DNA of 64,000 nt, taken from Candidatus Babeliales bacterium (GTDB taxonomy: Bacteria; Babelota; Babeliae; Babelales; Chromulinivoraceae). Position 1 is the stretch's first letter, and the number at the start of each line of letters is the position of its first letter. The notes under the pieces are model-generated. The model worked only from the letters and a program-made list of their open reading frames with translations. It was not told the DNA's origin and made no database searches. Position numbers and translations under genes: made by a program. Positions 51,780-60,658 of this stretch are shown one piece after another. Location of the stretch: assembly GCA_018062405.1 (NCBI GenBank), contig JAGOSF010000001.1, positions 1 through 64,000 of the forward strand. Direction: 5' to 3'.

Positions 51780-53984
51780 TTGATAAAAAATTATAAAAAA
51801 TTATGGTTATTTTTTTACGGTCTTCTCCTTTTTACAGAATCAAAAAATTTACAAGCAAGCCGTAGGGCAACTTTAACTACCAGCGCTGCTGGCACTGCAA
51901 TAGGAAAAACTTTATTATCGAATTATAGTTTTACAGACTCCGCTGCATCCCATGAAAATGCATCACCCCGCTCTCATCAATCCCAAAGACCGACAGCTCA
52001 GTCAGCTACTTTCTATGAAAGCTCTAAAAAAAGTCCTATGATTCTCGATAAAAATATAACACCTCAAGCAAGCAATCGACCACAAGAAACAATCGCTATC
52101 GATATGCAAGCAGCTTTTGCGCAACCAGAAAATGCTCCACAACAAAAAACCCAATGGCAAAAAGCTATTGTAGAAATTTTGCCTCCTCGAGAACAAAAAA
52201 GCTCTTTGCGACCACAAGAAAAAAATCAACAAGAAAGATCATCTTTAGATGATATCGATTATACCGATTCTTATATTTCACCGGCTCGTGAAACAAATAA
52301 TGCAAACAACCAAGCTCAACCGTTCATTATGGAAAAAGATATCATTGTTACACCTACAGAAAAAAAAGAAAGTAGTCGTCGTCAGAAAAAAGAAACAACA
52401 GCTGAGCCCGAAGTCAAAGAATATTCTGAAAAAATTGAGCCTACCAAGCAGAACATTGAAAAGCTCGAAATAAAAGCTGAAGAACGAACAATCCCCACAG
52501 AAAAAAATGTCACAGAAGTTTCACCAGCACAAGCTCATGAAAAATATGACACGCAACAACTGTATGCCGATGCAATTTCACAAAGCATAGAAACTTGGAT
52601 GCAAGACTACCAAGAATCAACAAGCAATATCTATGTTCAAGAAAATTTAAAAAATACGCTCTCTTCTGAATTAACTCATACAAAATTTGATGAAAAAATT
52701 ATCGAAAAATTAATTAAAAAATATGAAAGAAATAAAGATGTCCAACAGGTATTGCAAAAAATTTTAGGAGAATATCATTACGAACAACGTGCAGAACACA
52801 TAGCTCCACAAAAAACAAATAGTGTTATTTCCCGTTATTATTCTATTGCAATGCGCAATGATATTTTTGATTTTATGAAGCCAAACTCCAAACCCATCTT
52901 TGATTCCACTGGAACTTTAACCAATATGCCTTCAGTCGAAAGCATCATAAAAGCTGCTCAAGAAAACCCAACAGAAAAAGCTTTTAAAGCTTTAGAATCG
53001 TCTCTTGAAGCAACGCAAGTTGCAATCTATGCATTTCGTAACGACAAGTCGATCTTAGGTGACGGCAATCTTTTATCTCAATTAAAAATGTTTGAAGAAA
53101 ATATCATAACAGCTTTACAAAGCCCACAATTCAACAAATTTCAAAGTTGGGGTTCGTATCTTGGATCGTTTGCTCCTTCTGCTCGCACAGTTTTAGATAC
53201 AACAGGCTTGGCTGATGTCAAAGTTTCTACGGTACTTGATTATGGGCAATCAATGTTAAATACCTTTGGCTATGGTCAAAAACCTTTAGCGCAACTTGCC
53301 GGAGACTTTGGAATAACTCAAAAAAATACAGAAAAACAAGTGACTCAGGAAAAAACAAGTTCAAAAGAATCAACAAAAAAATTAGTTGAACCAACAGAAC
53401 AAAAAAACATAACAATCTCAGAACAATTAAACCTTCAAACAAAAATATTGGCAGATAATACCATAGCTCAGTACAGTACCCCTGCAATTCAACGTGATAT
53501 TTTTGCAGCAATGAAAATCAAACCAGAATTCGACAGTTCAACTGGCATCATTATCAACATGCCATCAGTAGAACAAATTATAGATCTTGCAATTCATAAC
53601 CCTTCTCAAACAAACTATAATGCTTTGCAAGCAACTTTAGAAGCTACGAATGTTGGTATTTTTGCAACAAGAAATAATGATGCTTTATTCAACGCGATAA
53701 AAGTAAATCTGCAACTCAAAAATTATAAAATGCAGCTAGAAGCAATCTTAAAAAGCAAAGAATACAAACCTTTTACGAGCTGGACTTCACAAGCGACATC
53801 CTACGCTGCTTCGTTTATGCCAGCTATAACAGAAGTTATTTTAAACCAAACACCTGTAGGATCAATCACGCCTCATCAAATATTTGAAGGCGGAAAAACA
53901 ACGCTGCGCTACACCGGCAACAAAGATTTAACTATTGGACAAGCAGCTACCATGGCAGGAATTACAGAACCAACAGCTGCATAG
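51780..53984 (+). CDS. Exported modular protein with two helical repeats (734 residues)
   Basis: TTG start 13 nt after the previous stop, with AGGGAA as the ribosome binding site. Signal peptide (LWLFFYGLLLFTE), then a long disordered, Gln/Lys/Glu-rich region to about residue 340. Two tandem copies of a 160-residue helical unit follow (about 352-511 and 563-727), each with RDIF-F/A-AMK, an (F/S)TG...NMPSVE-II block, a LEAT-V-I-A-RN block and a GITx end. The LEAT-type block links them to the domain in the three genes upstream. No CFIAQQ block or clear membrane helix is seen. Last gene of the operon. Confidence 0.7.
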   Translation: MIKNYKKLWLFFYGLLLFTESKNLQASRRATLTTSAAGTAIGKTLLSNYSFTDSAASHENASPRSHQSQRPTAQSATFYESSKKSPMILDKNITPQASNRPQETIAIDMQAAFAQPENAPQQKTQWQKAIVEILPPREQKSSLRPQEKNQQERSSLDDIDYTDSYISPARETNNANNQAQPFIMEKDIIVTPTEKKESSRRQKKETTAEPEVKEYSEKIEPTKQNIEKLEIKAEERTIPTEKNVTEVSPAQAHEKYDTQQLYADAISQSIETWMQDYQESTSNIYVQENLKNTLSSELTHTKFDEKIIEKLIKKYERNKDVQQVLQKILGEYHYEQRAEHIAPQKTNSVISRYYSIAMRNDIFDFMKPNSKPIFDSTGTLTNMPSVESIIKAAQENPTEKAFKALESSLEATQVAIYAFRNDKSILGDGNLLSQLKMFEENIITALQSPQFNKFQSWGSYLGSFAPSARTVLDTTGLADVKVSTVLDYGQSMLNTFGYGQKPLAQLAGDFGITQKNTEKQVTQEKTSSKESTKKLVEPTEQKNITISEQLNLQTKILADNTIAQYSTPAIQRDIFAAMKIKPEFDSSTGIIINMPSVEQIIDLAIHNPSQTNYNALQATLEATNVGIFATRNNDALFNAIKVNLQLKNYKMQLEAILKSKEYKPFTSWTSQATSYAASFMPAITEVILNQTPVGSITPHQIFEGGKTTLRYTGNKDLTIGQAATMAGITEPTAA

Positions 53985-54061
53985 AAATCTTCATAGTTTT
54001 TATATGAAATCCTGGTATCATTTTCATGATTAAAATTCATCATCAAAAGTTAAAGGGGCTC

Positions 54062-54487
54062 ATGAAAAAGCTATCACTGATCTTGCTTGCATCCTGCACA
54101 TTTATCTGTACATCAATAAAATCAATGGAAGAAGAATCTACTGCTCGACCTGCAACACCAATTACTATAGAATCTCTCTCTAGACTTTTGCCTATGATGC
54201 TTCACGAAAACTTTATACCAATAGAAGAATGTTTGTATACCATAGATAGCAAACTAGATTCTGTAATTAAACGAATTAATAACTTAGAAGCAAATCTTAG
54301 GGAACTAAAAGCTGAGCACGAAGTCAGTAAAAATTTAATAAAAGAAATCTTAACAAATACTGATAGCACGCAAAACAGGTTAAATCCAGCTAGAACAATA
54401 CTCATAGGCCGACAATGTGATCTAAAATATCAGATAAGCAGAATAAATAGATCAATCGAAGAAGAATCAAATGATAAAGTGAATTAA
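54062..54487 (+). CDS. Exported coiled-coil protein of unknown function
   Basis: The ATG at 54062 follows AAGGGG; an earlier ATG at 54026 would put 12 extra residues before the signal peptide. The 141-residue product has a signal peptide (LSLILLASCTFICTS) and heptad-like helices (YTIDSKLDSVIKRINNLEANL, ELKAEHEVSKNLIKEIL). The first Cys in LLASC fits a lipobox only loosely. It ends the run of secreted genes before mraY, which converges on it. Confidence 0.55.
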   Translation: MKKLSLILLASCTFICTSIKSMEEESTARPATPITIESLSRLLPMMLHENFIPIEECLYTIDSKLDSVIKRINNLEANLRELKAEHEVSKNLIKEILTNTDSTQNRLNPARTILIGRQCDLKYQISRINRSIEEESNDKVN

Positions 54488-54557
54488 GAGAACATAATAC
54501 CTGTTTCTAAAAAATTTACAGAAAGGGAAATATTCTACTATTTCCCTTCTTTTGCTT

Positions 54558-55622
54558 TTATCGAATCTTTAACGTAATCAATGCAAGTAAACATAAAACA
54601 ACCGAGATTATATTAAATCGCACCGTAATTTTTGCTTCGTTCCAGCCAAGCAACTCAAAATGATGATGAATCGGCGCCATTTTAAAGAGTCGTTTTTTGT
54701 ACAACTTCCACGATGTATATTGCGCCATCACTGATAACGTCTCGAACACAAACAATCCGCCAGAAATTGGTAACAATAATTCTTGTTTACTTAAAATCGC
54801 CATCAAAGCAAGGCCTGCTCCAAGTGATAAAGAGCCGACATCCCCCATAAAAATTTGTGCTGGATGCGCATTAAACCATAAAAATCCAAGTGAAGCTCCT
54901 ACCAAAATACCTCCAATCACGGCAACTTCTGATGATGCTGCAAAAGGAATCTGTAAATATTGAGCAAAAGCAAAATGGCCTGCCAAATAAGCAACAATCG
55001 AAAATACAGAAAAATTTGTGATTAAAGCTCCAATTGCTAACCCATCAAGCCCATCAGTCAAGTTTACTGCATTGCTGACGCCTACGAGCAAAAAAACCAC
55101 CCAAGGGATGAATAACAACCCCAAGTCTGGATGTAAATTTTTAAAAAATGGAAACCATAACTCGGTTGTCGGCTTTTGAAAATAAAGCATCGTCAGAACA
55201 ACTATAAGGCCAACTAAAACCTGTAATCGAAACTTTGTCTTCGAATAAATACCAGCATTGTGCTTAATTTTATACCAGTCATCAACAAAGCCAATTGCGC
55301 CATAGCCAACCAAGGTCAACACAAATAACCAAACATCGATCTTGGTCAAATCGCACCACAATAACATGGTCGAAAGCACGATCAGCAAGATAAATATACC
55401 ACCCATAGTTGGAATATTATCCTTCTTTTTATGGCTCTCTGGTGTAAAAGGACGAACCTTTGAGGCAAAAATCTTTTTCGAAAACTCTATAAAAGAGTCC
55501 CCAAATAATAAAGAGAAGAAAAGCGAAGTTAACATAGAACCAATAACACGAACAGAAATGTACTGAGTTACATGAAACCATGGAATAGAATCTTGTAACG
55601 TTGATGCAATCGACAAAAACAT
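54558..55622 (-). CDS. mraY: Phospho-N-acetylmuramoyl-pentapeptide transferase MraY
   Basis: MraY transfers phospho-MurNAc-pentapeptide from UDP to undecaprenyl phosphate in the inner membrane, making lipid I. The 354-residue product has about ten membrane helices and the active-site loops: KKDNIPTMGGIFIL near residue 65, GFVDDWYKIK near 110, NAVNLTDGLDGLAIG near 185, MGDVGSLSLGAG near 259, and the PIHHHFELLGWNEAKITVRF block near 316-335. Other mur/fts genes are not adjacent, so the usual dcw cluster is broken up here. Confidence 0.96.
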   Translation of the reverse strand: MFLSIASTLQDSIPWFHVTQYISVRVIGSMLTSLFFSLLFGDSFIEFSKKIFASKVRPFTPESHKKKDNIPTMGGIFILLIVLSTMLLWCDLTKIDVWLFVLTLVGYGAIGFVDDWYKIKHNAGIYSKTKFRLQVLVGLIVVLTMLYFQKPTTELWFPFFKNLHPDLGLLFIPWVVFLLVGVSNAVNLTDGLDGLAIGALITNFSVFSIVAYLAGHFAFAQYLQIPFAASSEVAVIGGILVGASLGFLWFNAHPAQIFMGDVGSLSLGAGLALMAILSKQELLLPISGGLFVFETLSVMAQYTSWKLYKKRLFKMAPIHHHFELLGWNEAKITVRFNIISVVLCLLALITLKIR

Positions 55623-55823
55623 AAAACCCCTAAAACGATATGTTTGTATTCTAAAAAAGCCCTAAAATCTATTATATTCTCTATCCTACAACGTTACTTT
55701 CGCTTCTGCAACGAAAAAAAGCCTACCCCTTTTGACCGTTTAGCTCAAAAATCTTAAGCTATTTATAAGCTTGAATAAAATAAAGCGAAAATTAGAAAAA
55801 TAAAGTTAATCAAAGGAATAATC

Positions 55824-56342
55824 ATGAAAAGCACAACAAGGCTGTACCTTTCTTTAGGATTGTTGCTTTCAACTCAGTTAATCAGTTCTACAAATGAAAA
55901 TATAAATCATGTAAAAACAACCTCAAGCCACGCTCAAATTGATGGTTGTTTTCAAAATACAGATCAAGAAAATGCCCCAGAATTACAAGAACCAGAAAAT
56001 GAGCTTTCTATCGAAGAACAAATCGATCAAGAACTTTATGAAGTTTTTGCTCAGTTTTTTGACGAACATGATAAAAGTTCTTTTTCACACATTGTAGCAA
56101 AAATTGTTTCACTATTAAAAATAAAAAAAACAACATTGCACGGTACAGAATTTGTAAAATGTGATGAGATGATAAAGCTTTTAGAAAGAAACAAAACTAA
56201 CTATAGTTTTCCAGTCTGGGCAAGAATTCTTATCAATCCAGATCTTTTAAATTTAATGTCAGAAAATACACGGTCTTATATTCATAGCGTATCAAATCAC
56301 GTAAAAATTAGATCTTTAATTTCAAAATTAAGAAATCATTAA
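55824..56342 (+). CDS. Exported helical protein of unknown function
   Basis: The 172-residue product has a signal peptide (LYLSLGLLLSTQLISS) and a Glu/Gln-rich acidic segment (ENAPELQEPENELSIEEQ). A helical domain follows (YEVFAQFFDEHDKSSFSHIVAKIVS, ARILINPDLLNLMSENTR). No family recognised. Ribosome binding site AAAGGA. A similar layout of signal peptide plus short charged domain is seen in its neighbours. Confidence 0.55.
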   Translation: MKSTTRLYLSLGLLLSTQLISSTNENINHVKTTSSHAQIDGCFQNTDQENAPELQEPENELSIEEQIDQELYEVFAQFFDEHDKSSFSHIVAKIVSLLKIKKTTLHGTEFVKCDEMIKLLERNKTNYSFPVWARILINPDLLNLMSENTRSYIHSVSNHVKIRSLISKLRNH

Positions 56343-56396
56343 TATAATTAATCTAGAAACTATTCTATCTATTAAATATCATTGGAGCCTACCAAC

Positions 56397-56706
56397 ATGA
56401 ACAAATTAATCTTTGCATTTATTTTAACAATGACCGTGCAGAATCTGCAAGGATCACCTTCTTCAGAGGACTTAAAAAAAACTCGCGAAGAAACACGCCG
56501 AAACTATCATGGTATGCCTTCAAATTGCACTTATCATGAATTAAATGATAACTCTTATTGTTATACTAAAAAAAATTTAGCAGGAAAGACTGTTTTGGTT
56601 AACTCATTTTATGCTTCAGGAATACCTAAATCAAGCGAAGAACGAGAACGAGAAAAAAGAAAATACGCAGAACAAGAAAAAAGACAAGAACTACAACGAC
56701 AACGAC
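56397..56706 (+). pseudogene. Small exported Arg/Gln-rich protein gene, 5' part, split by an IS
   Basis: ATG at 56397 with GGAG 9 nt upstream. The signal peptide (LIFAFILTMTVQNLQG) is almost identical to that of the paralogue at 58038. The mature region is hydrophilic and turns Glu/Arg/Gln-rich (SEERER, RQELQRQRQ). The IS inserted after codon 103; read through, the present frame adds DFRS and stops at 56721-56723 inside the IS. The rest of the gene is at 57866-57990. Confidence 0.75.
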
Positions 56707-56756
56707 AGGACTTCCGCAGCTAATTTGATAAACTCGATCTAGACGTAATTATAAAA

Positions 56757-56806
56757 AAATATAGGCTTCTTTTTTGCGAATCAAGCATAAAAAGGAGCCT
56801 ATATTT
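56757..56806 (+). promoter_or_regulatory. Hairpin that hides the transposase ribosome binding site
   Basis: Stem 56757-56774 with 56789-56806: eleven perfect pairs (AAATATAGGCT / AGCCTATATTT), then seven more with one G-T pair, loop of 14 nt. The 3' arm contains the AAGGAG site and ends directly before the ATG at 56807. Such foldback structures, known from IS10 and others, block translation of transcripts that enter from outside the element. Confidence 0.65.
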
Positions 56807-57843
56807 ATGTTTAAAAACATAGTTTCAAATTACGTTAAAACTTTGATCTTGTCCATATCTCTTAAAAATTTTACTGCAATGGGTAAATTTAATCGAGTTA
56901 GCGCAGATACAATTCAACGAAAACTTCAGTCAGAAGACCTTTCTCATAAAGAAATGTTGAAAATATCTCAAATTTTTTTCAACAAAAATAATACCCTATA
57001 TTTAGTTTGCGATGAAACTTTTTCTCATCATAAATATTCAAAAATAATCGAAGGAACCGATGATCATTTCGATTCAAAAATCCATAAAGAAATTCGGTCT
57101 CGCAAAATTTTAGCATTCGGAATTACTGATGGTAAGCACTTTTTGCCACTCTCTTCATATTTTTTATTTGGCAAGATGTTACCTGAAAAACAAGCTCCTT
57201 CAAGAAATGAAATAGTTCAAACCATGGTCATGAAAACAAAAAAAGATTTTCAAATGAAGAGGATAATTTTAGTTGCTGATGGAGCATTTGGAAAAATAGA
57301 AATGCTGAAATGGTGTGTGCAAAATAAAGTTGATGCAGAATTTAGGATGACAAAAAGTTACAAGGTAACCTTTAAAAATAAATTTGAAAAAATACAGAAT
57401 ATTAAAGATTTGCAGCCAAAAGGTAAACAAACAGCTCGAACAATTAAAGCTGTTTGACATGAGATGAATTTGTATCTTACCGCTCAAAAACGAGTTGATA
57501 AAAAAGGTAATGAAACCGTTGTTTATCAGGTTTCTACGTATTTTACAAAGCCATCTCAACACGTAAAAATTTATAAAAAACGATGGACTATTGAAAAAAT
57601 GTTTAGAACTGCAAAGCAATATCTTGGCTTACAAGATTGCCAAGCAATAACAATGCAAACACATAAAAATCACATTTCATCAGTTTTTTAGCTTACAGTC
57701 ATATTGTTATTGCGCAAAAAAGAAAAGGATTAAAATCAGCAGAAGAAGCTATCAGGGCTCTTAAGCTGCAAAATGAAAGAGTTTTAAAGAATAACAATAA
57801 GCTGAAAAACTCGATTAGATCAAGTACTTCAGCTTATTGTTAA
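56807..57843 (+). pseudogene. Transposase, inactivated by a stop codon and a frameshift
   Basis: Starting at the ATG at 56807, the frame shows DDE landmarks: LYLVCDETFSHH (Asp about 69), ILVADGAFGKIEM (Asp about 158) and YKKRWTIEKMFRTAKQYLG (Glu about 263). An in-frame TGA at 57455-57457 interrupts it where AV-HEMNL continues, most simply a Trp codon mutated to TGA. A second break lies at the T run near 57682-57690: one extra T puts the rest (AYSHIVIAQKRKGLKSAEE, to TAA 57841-57843) in another frame. Neighbouring genes use TGA as a normal stop, so recoding is not needed. The catalytic Glu lies after the stop, so no active enzyme is made. Confidence 0.85.
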
Positions 57844-57865
57844 ATTATAATGCGGAAGTCCTGAC

Positions 57866-57990
57866 AAATAAAACGGCAGCGAGAATTAGAACAACAAATA
57901 CAACAACAATTAGAACAACAAATACCACAGATAGACAGACAAAAACATCGAAGCCTAAATACACTTGCTCTTTCTAATTGGTTTTTTTAG
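57866..57990 (+). pseudogene. 3' part of the split Arg/Gln-rich protein gene
   Basis: If the IS and one GAC are removed, the left frame ends ...CGA-C and joins AA-ATA-AAA here without a shift. The join adds 41 codons (QIKRQRELEQQ...LALSNWFF) to a TAG at 57988-57990, giving a protein of about 144 residues. There is no start codon for separate expression. Confidence 0.7.
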
Positions 57991-58037
57991 AAATTTTAAA
58001 CTATTCTATCTATTAAATATCATTGGAGCCTACCAAC

Positions 58038-58553
58038 ATGAACAAATTAATCTTTGCATTTCTTTTGACAATGGCAGTGCAGAATCTGCAAGGAGCAGAA
58101 GAAAAAACACCGCCCGTTTATCCTAGAAGAATAACATATCCTAACGGTAGTTATTCAATACAAAAGACAGCAAGATCTCAGCTCAAATTTTATCTACCAA
58201 ATGGAATGAGAGATAGACTACTAGAACAACAACAACAAGAACTAGAACTACAAGAATATCTACGACTAGAACTACTAGAACAACGACTAGAACAACGACA
58301 ACAACAAGAACGAAAAAAGCTACAAGAACGACAACGACAACGACTAGAACGACAACGACAACGACTAGAACGAAAAGAACTACAAGAATATCTACGACTA
58401 GAACGACAACGACAAGAACGACAACGACAAGAACAAGAACGAAAAGAACTACAAAAATATCTACGACTAGAACGACTAGAACGACAACGACAACTAGAAC
58501 TAGAACCAGTAGCGCTTGAACCGGCAGCCTTCATTGAAGCACCAAAATTTTAA
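58038..58553 (+). CDS. Small exported Arg/Glu/Gln/Leu repeat protein
   Basis: ATG at 58038, with GGAG 9 nt upstream. The 171-residue product starts with the same signal peptide as the split gene at 56397, and about 100 bp covering leader and signal peptide are nearly identical. Residues about 50-155 are almost only E, R, Q, L and K in a repeating pattern of LERQRQ, RKELQEYLRLE and similar. It should form a long charged single helix or coiled coil. Short DNA repeats of CGACAA and GAACGA underlie it, so the array can expand and shrink. It ends in EPVALEPAAFIEAPKF. Function unknown. Confidence 0.65.
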   Translation: MNKLIFAFLLTMAVQNLQGAEEKTPPVYPRRITYPNGSYSIQKTARSQLKFYLPNGMRDRLLEQQQQELELQEYLRLELLEQRLEQRQQQERKKLQERQRQRLERQRQRLERKELQEYLRLERQRQERQRQEQERKELQKYLRLERLERQRQLELEPVALEPAAFIEAPKF

Positions 58554-58581
58554 AATCCTTAAGAAGCTCATAAAAAAATTT

Positions 58582-58616
58582 AAAAGCCCACCGTTTTTTA
58601 AGTGGTGAGCTTTTTT
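58582..58616 (+). terminator. Terminator after the Arg/Gln-rich gene
   Basis: Stem 58582-58592 with 58604-58614, one mismatch, with T run. It lies about 30 nt past the stop codon. Confidence 0.65.
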
Positions 58617-58705
58617 AATATTCAGATTGAAGAATTGTGCTTCTTTGCAATATTTTGTATACTAAAAGAAATAAATCTATTCATTTTAATCGAGTTTAGA
58701 ATCAA

Positions 58706-60511
58706 ATGCAGAATTCTTTTGATGTTATTGTTGTTGGTGGTGGCCATGCTGGTCTAGAAGCCGCACACGCTGCTGCAAGAATGGGCTCAAAAACTGCCCT
58801 GATCACGCTTGATAAAAACAAAGTTGGCCTTGCTCCTTGCAACCCTTCTGTTGGTGGTGTCGGCAAAGGACACATCGTGTTTGAGATCAGTGCGCTTGAT
58901 GGCCTGATGCCAAAAATTTGCAGTAAAACCTACCTACAAGCTCGCATGCTCAATACAAAAAAAGGCCCTGCAGTTCAAGGTTTGCGCTTGCAAATCGACA
59001 AGCAAGCTTATGCAGCTCAAGCAAGTGCAATTGTACAAAACACCCCAAATTTAACCGTCGTTGAAGCAATGGTTGATGAAATCATTGTAAAAAATGGCTG
59101 CGTTCAAGGAATTGTCACCGCAGATGGCACGATTTTACACGCACAACAAGTTGTTATCACCACTGGGACATTTCTCAACGGATTGATTCACATCGGTGAT
59201 GTAAGCTTTCCTGCTGGCAGACGTGATGAAAAAGCTGCAATTAAACTTTCTGACTATTTATTAAAACTTAATTTACGCATGGGCCGCTTAAAAACCGGAA
59301 CGCCTCCTCGACTCGATCCTGCAACTATTGATTTCACAAAATTAGAACGCCAAGAAATTGAGCCCTTAACTCATTTATTTGAGTTTGATGCAGTCGACGT
59401 AAAAAGCAGCCATGATTGCTTTATTGCTCACACCAATGAAAAAACACACAAAATTATTTTTGATAATTTACACCGATCTGCAATGTACAGTGGCAACATT
59501 AAAGGCATTGGGCCTCGTTATTGCCCATCAATCGAAGATAAAATTTCTCGCTTTGCTGATAAATCTTCTCATCATATTTTTGTTGAACCAGAAACAGCTG
59601 AGTATGTCGAAGTTTATCCAAGTGGAATTTCAACATCATTGCCAGAAGATGTACAAAAACAGTTTATCCAGTCGATTGTTGGATTTGAAAATGCAAAAAT
59701 TACCAAACCTGGCTATGCTGTCGAGTATGATTTTGTTCATCCAGACCAACTCAAACATTCGCTGGAAGTCAAAGCTATCGAAGGTCTATTTTTAGCTGGA
59801 CAAATTAACGGAACAACTGGGTACGAAGAAGCTGCTGGTCAAGGAATTATTGCTGGGATTAATGCGCATCAAAAAGCTGTAGGAAAAGAACCTTTCATCT
59901 TAGATCGTAACGAAAGCTATATCGGCGTCATGATTGACGATCTTGTTACCATGGGCGTTGATGAACCGTATCGCATGTTTACATCACGCGCAGAGCGTAG
60001 ATTGATTTTACGACAAGATAATACTTTTTTACGATTAACACAGCGTGGTTATGATATTGGTTGTGTATCGCAAGAATTGTATGACAAGTTCATTGCAGAA
60101 AAAACTGATTTAGATGCTGCAATTGCTGACCTTGATAGTCGGTATAATAATGCTCAATTAGTAAAAGCTGCTGAACAAGAAATGCCAATGCAAGACATTG
60201 TCGAAACATTACTTGGCTATAAAGTTTCATCTCGCAATGCGCTTTCGATCTTTGCACACATGAAATACCGAGAATATATTAAACGTGAACAGCGAGAAAT
60301 CGAAAAAGTACACCAGTACAGAAATATAGAGCTTCCATCAATTGAAATGATCTGTCAAATTTCTGGACTCTCAACAGAAATCAAGCAAAAAATTAAGCGC
60401 CATGGCCCAAAAACCATCGCTGACGCAGCGCTTATTCCTGGAATTACGCCTGCTGCAATTTCGTTACTTGTTCTTGTTGCCAGAAAACCAGAACTCATCA
60501 AACGAGAATAA
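58706..60511 (+). CDS. mnmG: tRNA uridine-5-carboxymethylaminomethyl(34) synthesis enzyme MnmG
   Basis: MnmG (GidA) works with MnmE to add carboxymethylaminomethyl groups to wobble uridine 34, using FAD and folate. The 601-residue product has the FAD-binding VIVVGGGHAGLEAAHAAARMG motif at residue 8, the GPAVQGLRLQIDKQAY block near 92, GRLKTGTPPRLDP near 196, IKGIGPRYCPSIEDKI near 266 with its conserved Cys, the GTTGYEEAAGQG motif near 371, and TSRAERRLILRQDN near 429. The C-terminal MnmE-binding domain follows. Length is a little below average but complete. Confidence 0.96.
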   Translation: MQNSFDVIVVGGGHAGLEAAHAAARMGSKTALITLDKNKVGLAPCNPSVGGVGKGHIVFEISALDGLMPKICSKTYLQARMLNTKKGPAVQGLRLQIDKQAYAAQASAIVQNTPNLTVVEAMVDEIIVKNGCVQGIVTADGTILHAQQVVITTGTFLNGLIHIGDVSFPAGRRDEKAAIKLSDYLLKLNLRMGRLKTGTPPRLDPATIDFTKLERQEIEPLTHLFEFDAVDVKSSHDCFIAHTNEKTHKIIFDNLHRSAMYSGNIKGIGPRYCPSIEDKISRFADKSSHHIFVEPETAEYVEVYPSGISTSLPEDVQKQFIQSIVGFENAKITKPGYAVEYDFVHPDQLKHSLEVKAIEGLFLAGQINGTTGYEEAAGQGIIAGINAHQKAVGKEPFILDRNESYIGVMIDDLVTMGVDEPYRMFTSRAERRLILRQDNTFLRLTQRGYDIGCVSQELYDKFIAEKTDLDAAIADLDSRYNNAQLVKAAEQEMPMQDIVETLLGYKVSSRNALSIFAHMKYREYIKREQREIEKVHQYRNIELPSIEMICQISGLSTEIKQKIKRHGPKTIADAALIPGITPAAISLLVLVARKPELIKRE

Positions 60512-60658
60512 TTTCACTCGCATAAAAAATTAAATATACAAGATATCTACAATAAAAATTCGAGCAGATAAAAAGACTCGACCTATGATTTTTTTGACCA
60601 CTTTGCTCAGCCAAAGATTTCAGAAATCGTAGCATCTATTAAACATTGGACCCTTTTT

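Larger units (their letters stand above)
56707..57862 (+). mobile_element. Decayed IS element, IS4-like DDE transposase
   Basis: This element of 1156 bp is bounded by perfect 12-bp terminal inverted repeats AGGACTTCCGCA (56707-56718 and 57851-57862), with weaker similarity continuing inward. It is flanked by a 3-bp direct repeat GAC (56704-56706 and 57863-57865). It holds one transposase gene, now broken, and a hairpin over that gene's ribosome binding site. The 3-bp target duplication and DDE order fit an IS4/IS5-like group; I cannot name the family. Confidence 0.85.

Noticed and set aside
57455-57457. TGA inside the transposase read as tryptophan (alternative genetic code)
   Set aside because: Several neighbouring genes end in TGA, for example at 15831-15833 and 17868-17870, and the same transposase has a second lesion (a frameshift). 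A plain nonsense mutation explains it.
58190-58534. Minus-strand frame rich in Cys, Arg and Ser across the Arg/Gln repeat gene
   Set aside because: It is the mirror of the CGACAA/GAACGA repeat, has no ribosome binding site, and the plus-strand gene has a signal peptide and a terminator.
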